Notes: generated by a model not told the origin, from the sequence alone. Counted from the stretch's first letter, positions 1 to 8,109 are shown. The stretch: DNA of 30,241 nt from an uncultured Chlorobiota bacterium (GCA_947311125.1 CAMZKI010000018.1:1-30241); one strand, 5' to 3'. Program-made: numbers and translations.

Positions 1-128
1 AACGCATAAATACAGACGGTATTTTAATAGGTACAAACAGAGAAAAAACTTTTAACGATACAGATACTTTGATGCTTTTTAAAGGGAAAGATTTTAAATT
101 TTTTCCGCAGAAATTAAAAGAGAATTGA
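1..128 (+). CDS. C-terminal end of an unidentified protein, cut by the window edge
   Basis: An open frame runs from the left edge (first whole codon at position 3) to a TGA at 126-128 and gives about 41 residues ending in KLKEN. The segment contains NTDGILIGTN, which loosely resembles a propeller strand such as those in the next gene (DGxLWIGT), so an adjacent sensor or propeller protein is possible. The piece is too short to identify. It is on the same strand as the next gene, 73 bases upstream of its ATG. The open frame and stop are seen; the propeller idea is inference. Confidence 0.5.
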   Translation, partial: RINTDGILIGTNREKTFNDTDTLMLFKGKDFKFFPQKLKEN

Positions 129-201
129 AACAGAAAACAAATTCCGTCATTATGATAATAATTTAATGCGGTAAACTTACAGAGGAACAAAATATTGCTT
201 T

Positions 202-3200
202 ATGAATAAATATCTGCTCTTATCTGTTTTTTTGTTAATATCGTTATCAGTTTTTGCACAAAAACCTCGTATAAAGTTTGAAAAACTGTCGGTAGAAGAC
301 GGAATGTCCCAGAGTTCCGTTCTTAATATTATTAGAGATAGTCAAGGATTTATGTGGTTCGCAACTTTAGACGGGCTTAATAAATATGACGGTTATAATT
401 TTAAGGTTTATTGGGCGGATTCCGAAACGGAAAAATCAGTAACAGATAATATTATCAATGTTCTATATGAAACTTCTGATTCCGGTTTATGGATAGGAAC
501 AGCAGCAAACGGACTTTGTAAATATGACAAACTTAAAGATAATTTTGATGTTTTTCAACACTCTGATAATACGGATAATTCATTAAGTAATAATAATATA
601 AATGATATAGCAGAGACACCCGGATGTTTATGGATTGCAACGGACAAAGGGCTTAATAAATATATAATTAAAAACGGAAGATTTATTCATTTTTTTCATA
701 ATGAAGGGAATAATTCGTTAAATTCAGATACTGTTTTATGTGTTGATACTGACAAAAACGGTAATGTATGGGCAGGGACGAAAAACGGTTTTAACCTAAT
801 CAGCACTAAATACAATACCGTAAAAAAGTTTAATTATTTTAATGGAAATACAGACACTTACGTTAATGATATTACAGCCGGCGAAAATAAAATTTGGGTA
901 GCAACAACGAAAGGGCTTTTTGTTTATTATGTTGCCGAAGACAAACTGTTAAAACTTAACTTAAAAAAAAACACAGACAAAGAGCAGCCTGTCGTTAACA
1001 AATTAATTAAGGATACGGATAATATTTTGTGGGTCGGTACCGAAAATGACGGCTTAATAAGATTAAACACAAGGAACTATACATTTTATAAATATAAGCA
1101 CGATCCTGTTGACAGCCAAAGCCTATCAACAAATACAATAAAATCTCTTTATATTGATAAATCAGGAATACTTTGGGTCGGAACATCATTGGGCGGTGTA
1201 AGCAAATGGAACAGAGCAGCCGAAGATATTGACGTGTTCAGGCATAACCCATATAATGAACAGAGTCTCAGTGCTCCGCAAGTAAGATGTTTTTATGTTG
1301 ACAAAGATAATGATATTTGGGTCGGAACTGTTGAAGGCGGACTAAATAAGTGGGACAAAAAAAATGATAAATTTTATCATTATAAGCACAACCCCGACAA
1401 TGATAATTCTCTAAGTCACAATCACATACGGTCAATTTTGCAGGATTATAAAGGGCGTTTCTGGGTAACAACCGACGGCGGCGGACTTAATTTATTTGAT
1501 AAATCAAAAGGAACATTTAAGCACTATAAGAAAAATGAAAATATAAACTCGCTTTCATGTAACAGAGTTTGGAAGATATATGAAGATAAAAAACATAATT
1601 TGTGGGTCGGTACATTCGGCGGCGGGCTTAATTTGTTTAATCCCGAAAAAGGAACTTTTAAGGCATATAAACACTCAGAAACAGGTACGACCTCTATAAG
1701 CAGCGATTTGGTAACTTCAATTTTTGAAGACAGAGAAAACCGTCTTTGGGTAGGAACATTCTCAGGTCTTAACTTGTTTAACACCGAAAAAGAAACTTTT
1801 AAAAGATACACAAATGATAAAAGTGATTCCGAATCGATAAGTAATGACAGAATTTACTGCATTAATGAAGACAGCGAGGGTTTTTTATGGATAGGGACAA
1901 AAGGAGGGCTCAATAAGTTTGATATTAAAAATCAAAAATTTACCCGGTTCACCGTAAAAAACTCAGACTTGCCAAATGATGTTATTCTCGGAATTACAGA
2001 AGACGGCAATTATCTTTGGATAAGCACAAATAACGGTATTTGTCGTGTGAATAAAAAAACGTATGAAATTAAAACTTTTGATGTAGGAGACGGGCTGCAA
2101 AGTAATGAATTTTTAGCCGGGGCGTATTACAGGAAAAAAGACGGGGAAATTTTATTCGGAGGAATAGACGGATTTAATGCTTTTTATCCCGAAAAAATCA
2201 AAGACAATCCGCATAAGCCCCCCATTCTTATAACAGGTTTTCAGATATCAAACCAATATATTAAAACAGATACTATAATAAGCTCAAAAAAACAAATTAT
2301 TTTAGACCATACTCAAAACGATATTTCCTTTGATTTTGTGGCTCTTGATTTTATTTTTCCGCAAAAAAATAAATATAAATACATACTTGAAGGAAATGAT
2401 AAAGAATGGACAGATGCGGGTTACAGGCGTTATGCAAAATATACGAATCTGAAACCCGGCAACTATATTTTTCGAGTAATAGGGTCTAACAATGACGATG
2501 TATGGAATGAAAAAGGAACAAGTTTGAGAATAATTATAAAACCGGCTTTTTGGCAAACGCTGTGGTTTAAGATTTCTCTCATTGTCTTTATCTTTTTAAT
2601 AATTTTTTCAATCTATAAAATTCGTATCAGAGCAATTAAAAAAAGAAATGAAGAGCTTGAAAATGAGGTAAAAAGAAGAACAGCAGAAATAAGACAACAA
2701 AATAAAGAGATAAAAGCACAAAGAGACGAGATTGTCGAACAAAAAAAAGAAATTACGGACAGTATTTTGTATGCGGAAAGGATACAAAGGGCAGCATTAC
2801 CCACATCTGAATATATTTCTGAAAATATTCCGGAACATTTTATTTTATTTAAACCCAGAGATATTGTAAGCGGAGATTTTTACTGGGTAAGTAAAAAAGA
2901 AAATAAAATAATAGTTACGGCAGTTGACTGTACGGGACACGGAGTACCGGGGGCGTTTATGAGTATGCTGGGCATCAGTTTTTTAAACAAAATAGTAAAC
3001 GAAAAAAACATCACCGATTCTGCTGAAATACTGAACCGTCTGAGGGCTAATATTATTAATGCATTACACCCCGAGGGATATGAAATAGAATCGAAGGACG
3101 GAATGGATATGGCTTTGTGTGTTATAGATACCGAAAAAAATACAATTGATTTTTCCGGAGCATACAATCCTATGTTTCATTGGCATAAAGGAACAATAAC

Positions 3201-3498
3201 AGAAATAAAAGCAGACAGAATGCCCGTTGCGAAATATGATATAGTTGAAGATTTTACAAAAAAAACCGTTAAGTTCGATGCCGGTGATGCAATATATTTA
3301 TTTTCAGACGGCTATCCGGATCAATTCGGAGGTTATAAACATAAAAAATTTATGAAAAGAAAACTTCGCAGGCTATTGGAAGAAAAAGGAGATAAACCAA
3401 TGCAGGAACAAAAACAAATTTTGGAAGATACGTTGGAAAAGTGGATGAATAATCAGCCGCAAATTGATGATATTGTTATTGTCGGAGTCAGATTGTAA
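202..3498 (+). CDS. Membrane sensor phosphatase: two-component-type propeller, Y_Y_Y domain and SpoIIE/PP2C domain
   Basis: This is a likely extracytoplasmic sensor whose output is a Ser/Thr phosphatase. A signal peptide covers residues 1-19 (cleavage A19/Q20). Fourteen Reg_prop strands of the type LWVGTxxGGLNKFD follow, from about residue 51 to 660, enough for two seven-bladed propellers as in Bacteroidota hybrid sensors. A Y_Y_Y domain spans about 673-780 and one membrane helix about 788-808. A charged coiled coil ends in the SILYAERIQ segment that precedes many SpoIIE phosphatases. The PP2C domain has PRDIVSGDFYW (D892), VDCTGHG (D909), DGMDMA (D966, D969), SDG (D1036) and a closing DD at 1089-1090, so the metal ligands look intact. 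There is no histidine kinase, receiver or AraC domain. The likely target is an anti-sigma-factor antagonist or similar phosphoprotein, but none is encoded nearby. The architecture is well supported; ligand and substrate are unknown. Confidence 0.9.
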   Translation: MNKYLLLSVFLLISLSVFAQKPRIKFEKLSVEDGMSQSSVLNIIRDSQGFMWFATLDGLNKYDGYNFKVYWADSETEKSVTDNIINVLYETSDSGLWIGTAANGLCKYDKLKDNFDVFQHSDNTDNSLSNNNINDIAETPGCLWIATDKGLNKYIIKNGRFIHFFHNEGNNSLNSDTVLCVDTDKNGNVWAGTKNGFNLISTKYNTVKKFNYFNGNTDTYVNDITAGENKIWVATTKGLFVYYVAEDKLLKLNLKKNTDKEQPVVNKLIKDTDNILWVGTENDGLIRLNTRNYTFYKYKHDPVDSQSLSTNTIKSLYIDKSGILWVGTSLGGVSKWNRAAEDIDVFRHNPYNEQSLSAPQVRCFYVDKDNDIWVGTVEGGLNKWDKKNDKFYHYKHNPDNDNSLSHNHIRSILQDYKGRFWVTTDGGGLNLFDKSKGTFKHYKKNENINSLSCNRVWKIYEDKKHNLWVGTFGGGLNLFNPEKGTFKAYKHSETGTTSISSDLVTSIFEDRENRLWVGTFSGLNLFNTEKETFKRYTNDKSDSESISNDRIYCINEDSEGFLWIGTKGGLNKFDIKNQKFTRFTVKNSDLPNDVILGITEDGNYLWISTNNGICRVNKKTYEIKTFDVGDGLQSNEFLAGAYYRKKDGEILFGGIDGFNAFYPEKIKDNPHKPPILITGFQISNQYIKTDTIISSKKQIILDHTQNDISFDFVALDFIFPQKNKYKYILEGNDKEWTDAGYRRYAKYTNLKPGNYIFRVIGSNNDDVWNEKGTSLRIIIKPAFWQTLWFKISLIVFIFLIIFSIYKIRIRAIKKRNEELENEVKRRTAEIRQQNKEIKAQRDEIVEQKKEITDSILYAERIQRAALPTSEYISENIPEHFILFKPRDIVSGDFYWVSKKENKIIVTAVDCTGHGVPGAFMSMLGISFLNKIVNEKNITDSAEILNRLRANIINALHPEGYEIESKDGMDMALCVIDTEKNTIDFSGAYNPMFHWHKGTITEIKADRMPVAKYDIVEDFTKKTVKFDAGDAIYLFSDGYPDQFGGYKHKKFMKRKLRRLLEEKGDKPMQEQKQILEDTLEKWMNNQPQIDDIVIVGVRL

Positions 3499-3502
3499 AG
3501 AA

Positions 3503-4327
3503 TTATCTTTTTATAAAAGTTTCTGTTTTGTTATCGTAGTTTAAAAAATATGTTCCCGGTTTAAGTTTTCTTACGTCAACATCATTTGCAGTGCCGGTTT
3601 TTATCAGCTTTCCGTAATAATCGTAAATTTCATAGCGAGTCATCCCCGAAAAATAAATTTTTGAAGTAACTTTTCCGCCGTTGCCCGGAACAAATGTTAT
3701 TTCCGGTAAACTACTGTTAAACTCAACAGGTTGGGAATACCTTGGTCTTTTGTTTGCTCCTGTCTGTTTAATCCTGAATTTATTAACTCCCGAGTGAAAA
3801 TCAATACTGAACCTGTAGCGATTTAATTTTTCTGTTCCTTTTCCCTTTACTGAACCTGCCCTTATCCATTTATTCCATCGATACTGTTCAATAATAAAAG
3901 GCAAACTTCCGTGTTCGCCTATTGTTGTCCAGTTTAAAAAACCATCTTTATCGATGTTAATAGATTTTATTTTAAACGTGCTTTCGGGTGTTAATACTTC
4001 CGGGTTTAATATGCGGGGAGTGCACCCCTTTCTGTGTTTAAGAACTATCTTTAAAATAGCACCGTACCTGAAATTGTAAATGCTTAAATCAATTTCAAAA
4101 AACGAAGAATTAATCTCATCGGTAGTAGTTCTTCCGTTTACTAAAACTTCTGAAACACAGAAACCTACCCCTGTTGACGAATACGGATTTTCTACATACA
4201 AATTTTCACCCCTGTAAATACCTTCAAGAACAATTTCGCCTGCATATAACTGCTGAAAAGCAGAACTCCCCGACAGTAATAAAAACAAAACCGGAATAAT
4301 TTTATTTATCTTTTTAAGAATTGTCAT
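3503..4327 (-). CDS. Secreted protein with T9SS type A-like C-terminal sorting domain
   Basis: A 274-residue secreted protein of unknown function. A signal peptide covers about residues 1-29 (hydrophobic core PVLFLLLSG, cleavage near LYA/GE). The body is rich in beta structure and has two cysteines, C57 and C102, that could form a disulfide. The last 50 residues, with YEIYDYYGKLIKTG and LKPGTYFLNYDNKTETFIKR, match the pattern of Por secretion-system tail domains: a YD-x-x-GK strand followed by L-x-PGxYF. Such tails direct proteins through the type IX translocon, whose SprA barrel is encoded further right. The gene lies tail-to-tail with the sensor phosphatase, with only 4 bases between the stop codons. 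A TATATTTG box about 34 bases before the ATG suggests its own promoter. The sorting call is good; surface anchoring or release is inference. Confidence 0.75.
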   Translation of the reverse strand: MTILKKINKIIPVLFLLLSGSSAFQQLYAGEIVLEGIYRGENLYVENPYSSTGVGFCVSEVLVNGRTTTDEINSSFFEIDLSIYNFRYGAILKIVLKHRKGCTPRILNPEVLTPESTFKIKSINIDKDGFLNWTTIGEHGSLPFIIEQYRWNKWIRAGSVKGKGTEKLNRYRFSIDFHSGVNKFRIKQTGANKRPRYSQPVEFNSSLPEITFVPGNGGKVTSKIYFSGMTRYEIYDYYGKLIKTGTANDVDVRKLKPGTYFLNYDNKTETFIKR

Positions 4328-4360
4328 TTAAAAAAATGATTATTTTCTTGTATCAAACGG

Positions 4361-4368
4361 CAAATATA
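4361..4368 (-). promoter_or_regulatory. TATATTTG -7 box of the secreted T9SS cargo gene
   Basis: The minus strand reads TATATTTG, an exact match to the Bacteroidota primary-sigma -7 consensus TAnnTTTG. Transcription would start near 4354 and leave a leader of about 27 bases before the ATG at 4327. I see no good TTTG -33 element at the usual spacing. It lies just after the ispG stop, so the cargo gene probably does not depend only on ispG read-through. Confidence 0.45.
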
Positions 4369-4396
4369 CCTATCAATTTTAAAAACGGAAAAAAAA

Positions 4397-6280
4397 TCAA
4401 AGGTTTTGTTCAATTAGTTTCAACAATTCTGAGGCAGCTCTTGTTTCCGGAATATTTTTCTTTACAGCTTCTTTATTTTTGTAAAGAGTAATTTTGCCGC
4501 TTCCCGTTCCGACATAACCGTAGTCTGCATCTGCCATTTCTCCGAGTCCGTTTACTATACAGCCCATTATTGCTATTTTTATCCCTTTCAGATGTGAGGT
4601 AACAGATTTTATTTTTGCCGTTGTTTTTTCTAAATCAAACAGGGTTCTTCCGCAGCCCGGGCACGAAATATATTCGGTTTTTGTTATTCTTGTTCTGCAA
4701 GCCTGTAAGATTCCGAAACTCAGTTCATTTGCTTTTTTTAAATCTTCGGCTTTTGCCGAAATCCAAATTCCGTCACCAAATCCGTCGATAAGTAAAGCTC
4801 CTGATTCTCCCGATGCTTTTAAAACGGCATAATCATCAATCTTATCAAATTTTTGTTTTAAAATAACGGGGTTTTTAATACTGTACTCTTCAAGTTTCAT
4901 AAAGAAAACTCTTCCGGAATGTACGGGTGATGTCGTATTTTCAAAATCCAAAACAAAAACAGCATTAGGGAATTTCTGCAAATCAGAAAATAAAATATTA
5001 TTAAGTTTTTCTGCATCTATTCTTATAAAATACAATGATTTCGTTGTAGTTTTTTCTCTTGTAATATTCTTATAATCAATAAGTTTAGCAACACCGTTAT
5101 CATTATTGCTTCTTGATGTTATTAATTGTGTGTCGGGAAAATTAAAAGACGGAGGAAAGCCTTTTTCGGAGTAAAAAAAGTCTGCTGCAGAATCCGTTTT
5201 TTCAAAAGAGTTATCTTTTTCCTTAAAGACATATCCGCAGTCGGTTACAGCATTTTTATCAAATTTTTCCGAAATATCGGCAATTACGACAGGAACATTA
5301 TCTCCGCCGATTATTCCTGTTTTTTCAGACTTTCTCTTTCTGTAATCAAAAAAATTTATGCTTAAATTTTTGAATTTAAACGGAGAATTATAAGCGGAAA
5401 GTTTTTTACCGTTAAAAATATTTCGGATTGTTGCGGCAACGGGAATTTCCCTGACCGGTGACTCTGTTAAAGATACTCTTACCGTATCGCCGATACCGTC
5501 AGCAAGTAAACTTCCGATGCCGACAGCAGATTTTATTCTGCCTTCAAGTTCATTGCCGGCTTCGGTTACGCCCAGGTGTAAAGGAAAACTCATTTTTTCG
5601 TTATGCATTGTCTGTACAAGTAATCGGTTTGCGTAAATCATTACAAGCGGATTGCTCGCTTTCATTGAAATTACAACATCGTTAAAATTTTCCTGCCTGC
5701 AAATACGTAAAAATTCCATTGTAGATTCAACCATTCCCTGCGGAGTATCGCCGTATCGACTTAAGATTCTGTCAGATAAAGAGCCGTGATTTGTTCCTAT
5801 GCGTATTGCAGTATTATATTTTTTGCAAATTTTCAGCAGAGGAATAAAGTTTTTTTTCAACTTTTCAACCTCTGCATTGTATTCTTCATCGGTATAATTT
5901 ATGTGTTTAAATTGCTTAACATCGGCATAATTTCCCGGATTTATCCTTACCTTTTCAATAATTTTTGCAGCAACTTCTGCAGCTTTAGGGCTGAAATGTA
6001 TGTCTGCAATAAGCGGGATATCGTAATTTTTTTCTTTCAGTATTCTTTTTATATCTCTCAGGCTTTCGGCAATTTTTGAATTTTGCACGGTAAGTCTTAC
6101 AAAATCAGTACCTGCATCTGCAAGTTCAATTATTTGGCTTACGGTAGCTTCTGTGTCAGATGTGTCGGTATTTGTCATAGATTGTAACCTTACCGGATTA
6201 TTACCTCCGAGAGGTATTTTTCCGATACAGACTTCAGTTGTTTTATTTCTGTTATATTCAAAATAGTTTTTTGTAAACAT
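4397..6280 (-). CDS. ispG: 4-hydroxy-3-methylbut-2-enyl diphosphate synthase, long three-domain form
   Basis: IspG (GcpE) is the penultimate enzyme of the MEP isoprenoid pathway. It reductively opens the cyclic diphosphate MEcPP to HMBPP with a [4Fe-4S] cluster in the cytoplasm. The N-terminal TIM barrel begins with PLGGNNPVRLQSMTNTDT and includes RIGTNHGSLSDRI and LGVTEAG. A middle insertion of roughly residues 290-520 is the extra domain found in Bacteroidota, Chlamydiae and plant forms, which explains 627 residues against about 370 in E. coli. The C-terminal cluster domain has CPGCGRT (C540, C543), MGCIVNG (C574) and the nearby acid E581 in GEMADAD. All cluster ligands are present. The gene diverges from gldA across 106 bases containing a shared palindromic promoter region. 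Identity is near certain. Confidence 0.97.
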   Translation of the reverse strand: MFTKNYFEYNRNKTTEVCIGKIPLGGNNPVRLQSMTNTDTSDTEATVSQIIELADAGTDFVRLTVQNSKIAESLRDIKRILKEKNYDIPLIADIHFSPKAAEVAAKIIEKVRINPGNYADVKQFKHINYTDEEYNAEVEKLKKNFIPLLKICKKYNTAIRIGTNHGSLSDRILSRYGDTPQGMVESTMEFLRICRQENFNDVVISMKASNPLVMIYANRLLVQTMHNEKMSFPLHLGVTEAGNELEGRIKSAVGIGSLLADGIGDTVRVSLTESPVREIPVAATIRNIFNGKKLSAYNSPFKFKNLSINFFDYRKRKSEKTGIIGGDNVPVVIADISEKFDKNAVTDCGYVFKEKDNSFEKTDSAADFFYSEKGFPPSFNFPDTQLITSRSNNDNGVAKLIDYKNITREKTTTKSLYFIRIDAEKLNNILFSDLQKFPNAVFVLDFENTTSPVHSGRVFFMKLEEYSIKNPVILKQKFDKIDDYAVLKASGESGALLIDGFGDGIWISAKAEDLKKANELSFGILQACRTRITKTEYISCPGCGRTLFDLEKTTAKIKSVTSHLKGIKIAIMGCIVNGLGEMADADYGYVGTGSGKITLYKNKEAVKKNIPETRAASELLKLIEQNL

Positions 6281-6321
6281 TTTTAATTTTTTTGATTTAG
6301 AGCATAAATAAATATAAACTT

Positions 6322-6337
6322 TATATTTGCAAATATA
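6322..6337. promoter_or_regulatory. 16-bp palindrome with back-to-back TATATTTG boxes between ispG and gldA
   Basis: The sequence TATATTTGCAAATATA is a perfect palindrome centred between 6329 and 6330. It therefore shows TATATTTG, an exact TAnnTTTG -7 element, on both strands: 6322-6329 for gldA and 6337-6330 for ispG. Predicted leaders are about 50 bases for gldA and 43 for ispG. No convincing TTTG -33 element is seen on either side. If both boxes are used, the two polymerases compete for one site. The palindrome could also be an operator; the sequence alone cannot decide. Confidence 0.45.
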
Positions 6338-6386
6338 TTACAATTACAATTTCGATAAGTTTTTTTATTTAAAACCGTAAGCTGAT

Positions 6387-7295
6387 ATGTCATTAGAAGC
6401 GAAAAATATTACCAAATTATACGGGACACAAAAAGCCCTTGATAATGTGAGTTTTAAAATAAATACGGGTGAGATTGTCGGATTCCTGGGACCTAACGGA
6501 GCCGGAAAGTCTACTATGATGAAAATAATTACCGGTTTTATTGAACAAAATGAGGGTGATATTTTTGTCAATAATCTTAACACTAAAGAATATACTAAGG
6601 AAATAAAACAGCAAATAGGATATCTGCCGGAGCATAATCCTCTGTATCTTGATATGTTTGTTACAGAATATCTGAACTTTGTTGCAAAAATTTATTCTGC
6701 AGATAATTATAAGAAAAAAGTTTCGGAAATAATAGAGTTGACAGGTTTAACATCGGAACAAGATAAAAAAAACGGAGCATTGTCAAAAGGTTACAGACAA
6801 AGAGTAGGGCTTGCCGCCGCATTAATTCATAACCCTGAAGTTTTGATTTTAGACGAACCTACCACAGGTCTTGACCCTAATCAAATTATTGAAATAAGAA
6901 ATTTAATTACCGAAGTCGGTAAGAAAAAAACAGTTATGCTTTCAACACATATTATGCAGGAGGTTGAAGCAATTTGTGACAGGGTTATAATTATTAACAA
7001 AGGGCAAATTATTGCAGATAAATCTGTTAAGTCTATTAGCGGTCTTGTTAAAAGAAAAAAACAAATCGTATTTACAGAATTTGCAGAATCGGTTAAAACA
7101 GATATTTTCGAAAAACTCCCGGAATATATATCGGTTGTTCCGTCAGAAAATAAAAGTTTTTTGTTTGAGTCTGATTCCGAAGAGGATATTCGTCCGGAGT
7201 TGTTTCATTTTTTTGCGGATAATAATCTTATACTGATAGCAATGAAACAAAAAGACGAAAATATGGAAGATATCTTCAGAAGTTTAACACAATAA
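6387..7295 (+). CDS. gldA: GldA-type ABC transporter ATP-binding protein
   Basis: This is the ATPase subunit of an ABC exporter of the GldA family, which in gliding Bacteroidota works with the membrane proteins GldF and GldG. Walker A is GPNGAGKS (residues 35-42), the Q-loop region is QQIGYLPEHNPLYLDM (76-90), the signature is LSKGYRQ (132-138), Walker B with the catalytic glutamate is LILDEPTTGLD (E157), and the switch histidine is H188. The C-terminal 90 residues form the accessory region typical of this subfamily; at 302 residues the length is usual. There is no permease gene beside it, so partners must be elsewhere. Other DrrA/NatA-like exporters share the same motifs, so the gld name rests on overall resemblance and on the gliding/T9SS genes in the window. 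Confidence 0.8.
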   Translation: MSLEAKNITKLYGTQKALDNVSFKINTGEIVGFLGPNGAGKSTMMKIITGFIEQNEGDIFVNNLNTKEYTKEIKQQIGYLPEHNPLYLDMFVTEYLNFVAKIYSADNYKKKVSEIIELTGLTSEQDKKNGALSKGYRQRVGLAAALIHNPEVLILDEPTTGLDPNQIIEIRNLITEVGKKKTVMLSTHIMQEVEAICDRVIIINKGQIIADKSVKSISGLVKRKKQIVFTEFAESVKTDIFEKLPEYISVVPSENKSFLFESDSEEDIRPELFHFFADNNLILIAMKQKDENMEDIFRSLTQ

Positions 7296-7328
7296 AAAAC
7301 ACCTCACTTATTTTATAAGTAAGGTGTT
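7294..7328 (-). terminator. Rho-independent terminator of the tRNA gene
   Basis: Arms at 7298-7311 and 7315-7328 pair over 14 positions with one A-C mismatch and a 3-base loop. On the minus strand the stem is followed by a T run (complement of 7294-7299), the canonical arrangement for a transcript coming from the tRNA. On the plus strand the hairpin is followed by GCAATC with no T run. It starts 3 bases after the gldA stop, so it may only slow or process the gldA transcript. Confidence 0.75.
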
Positions 7329-7350
7329 GCAATCAATAACCATGAAAAAG

Positions 7351-7424
7351 TGGGCCGACAGGGACTCGAACCCCGGACCCTCTGATTATGAGTCAGATGC
7401 TCTAACCTGCTGAGCTATCGGCCC
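7351..7424 (-). tRNA. tRNA with CAU anticodon (elongator Met or Ile2)
   Basis: The minus strand folds into a full cloverleaf. The acceptor GGGCCGA pairs with TCGGCCC, followed by discriminator A. The D arm is GCTC/GAGC, and the anticodon stem TCTGA/TCAGA encloses the loop CTCATAA, with anticodon CAT at 7390-7388. The T arm contains TTCGAGT. No CCA is encoded; the 3' end runs into CTTTTT. CAU is shared by initiator Met, elongator Met and lysidine-modified Ile2. The fully paired 1-72 end argues against the initiator. The acceptor pairs C4-G69 and C5-G68 are those reported as favouring TilS recognition of Ile2 in E. coli, which leans towards Ile2, but I leave it open. Confidence 0.93.
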
Positions 7425-7453
7425 CGTCTGAAAAAGTTAAATTTTCAGGACAG

Positions 7454-7483
7454 CAAAATTAAACATAATTTTTTCCCTGCAAA
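7454..7483 (-). promoter_or_regulatory. Promoter of the CAU tRNA (TTTG - 18 bp - TAATTTTG)
   Basis: On the minus strand a TTTG at 7483-7480 is separated by 18 bases from TAATTTTG at 7461-7454. Both parts match the Bacteroidota -33 TTTG / -7 TAnnTTTG promoter at about its expected spacing. Transcription would start near 7447, about 23 bases before the mature tRNA 5' end. This is the only promoter in the window where I find both halves clearly. It sits 17 bases beyond the rhomboid stop, so the tRNA is separately transcribed. Confidence 0.6.
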
Positions 7484-7500
7484 ACCTTTTTGTATTTTTT

Positions 7501-8070
7501 TTACAGTTTTATTTTATCTGCTCTTTTATATTTGTTTCGATACAGCCAAGCTGCAAAAATACCTGCAAGTGCTCCGAAAAGATGTCCCTCCCATGAAACT
7601 CCTTCTTGTCCGGGTATTATGCCCTCAAGCAAAGCTCCGCCGTACAGAAAAATAATAACAACAGCAATAAGTATTGATTTAAAACTCTTTCTGAATATTC
7701 CGCTGAACAGCAAAAAACCTATATAAGCAAAAATAACACCGCTGGCACCTATATGGTTGGTTCCGCTTTTTCCGAAAAGCCATACTGCAAACCCTCCGAG
7801 TAATACAGATATTATACTGACTTTAACATAAAGTTTATTATAAAATTGCAGAACTACAAATGTCAGAATAAATAAAGGAACGGTATTAGATATAAGATGT
7901 GTCCAATTAAGATGTAAAAAAGGAGAAAACAAAATACCGACTAATCCGTTCAGTTTGCGGGGATGAATTCCGAAATCCCTGAAATCCGTGAAGAAAAAAA
8001 TAAAATTCAAAATAAAAATCGCCCAAATACTTCCTGTAATCCACAAAGTTGTGATGAGATTTTTTTTCAT
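7501..8070 (-). CDS. Rhomboid family intramembrane serine protease
   Basis: This is a small polytopic protease that cuts substrates within the cytoplasmic membrane. I place the start at the ATG at 8070 (MKKNLITTLW, 189 residues). The frame extends upstream to a TTG at 8112, but that TTG is part of a TATATTTG promoter box and would lie before the transcript start. Counting from the ATG, the catalytic serine is S110 in GASG and the catalytic histidine is H163 in SWEGHLFG. The TM2 motif HLNWTHLISN supplies the H58xxxN62 oxyanion-type residues. Six hydrophobic segments fit the basic rhomboid core, with no extra soluble domain. It diverges from the Tricorn-like gene, and the tRNA promoter follows its stop. 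Substrates cannot be inferred. Confidence 0.88.
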   Translation of the reverse strand: MKKNLITTLWITGSIWAIFILNFIFFFTDFRDFGIHPRKLNGLVGILFSPFLHLNWTHLISNTVPLFILTFVVLQFYNKLYVKVSIISVLLGGFAVWLFGKSGTNHIGASGVIFAYIGFLLFSGIFRKSFKSILIAVVIIFLYGGALLEGIIPGQEGVSWEGHLFGALAGIFAAWLYRNKYKRADKIKL

Positions 8071-8109
8071 TGATGCTCTGCTTAATGATGTTAATCGTTT
8101 TTTAACCGT

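Noticed and set aside
1524..1811. Minus-strand open frame with internal repeats opposite the propeller
   Set aside because: Its repeats simply mirror the propeller blades on the coding strand.
7298..7328. Hairpin as a classical terminator for gldA on the plus strand
   Set aside because: There is no T run after the stem on the plus strand; the T run is on the minus side, which fits the tRNA transcript instead.
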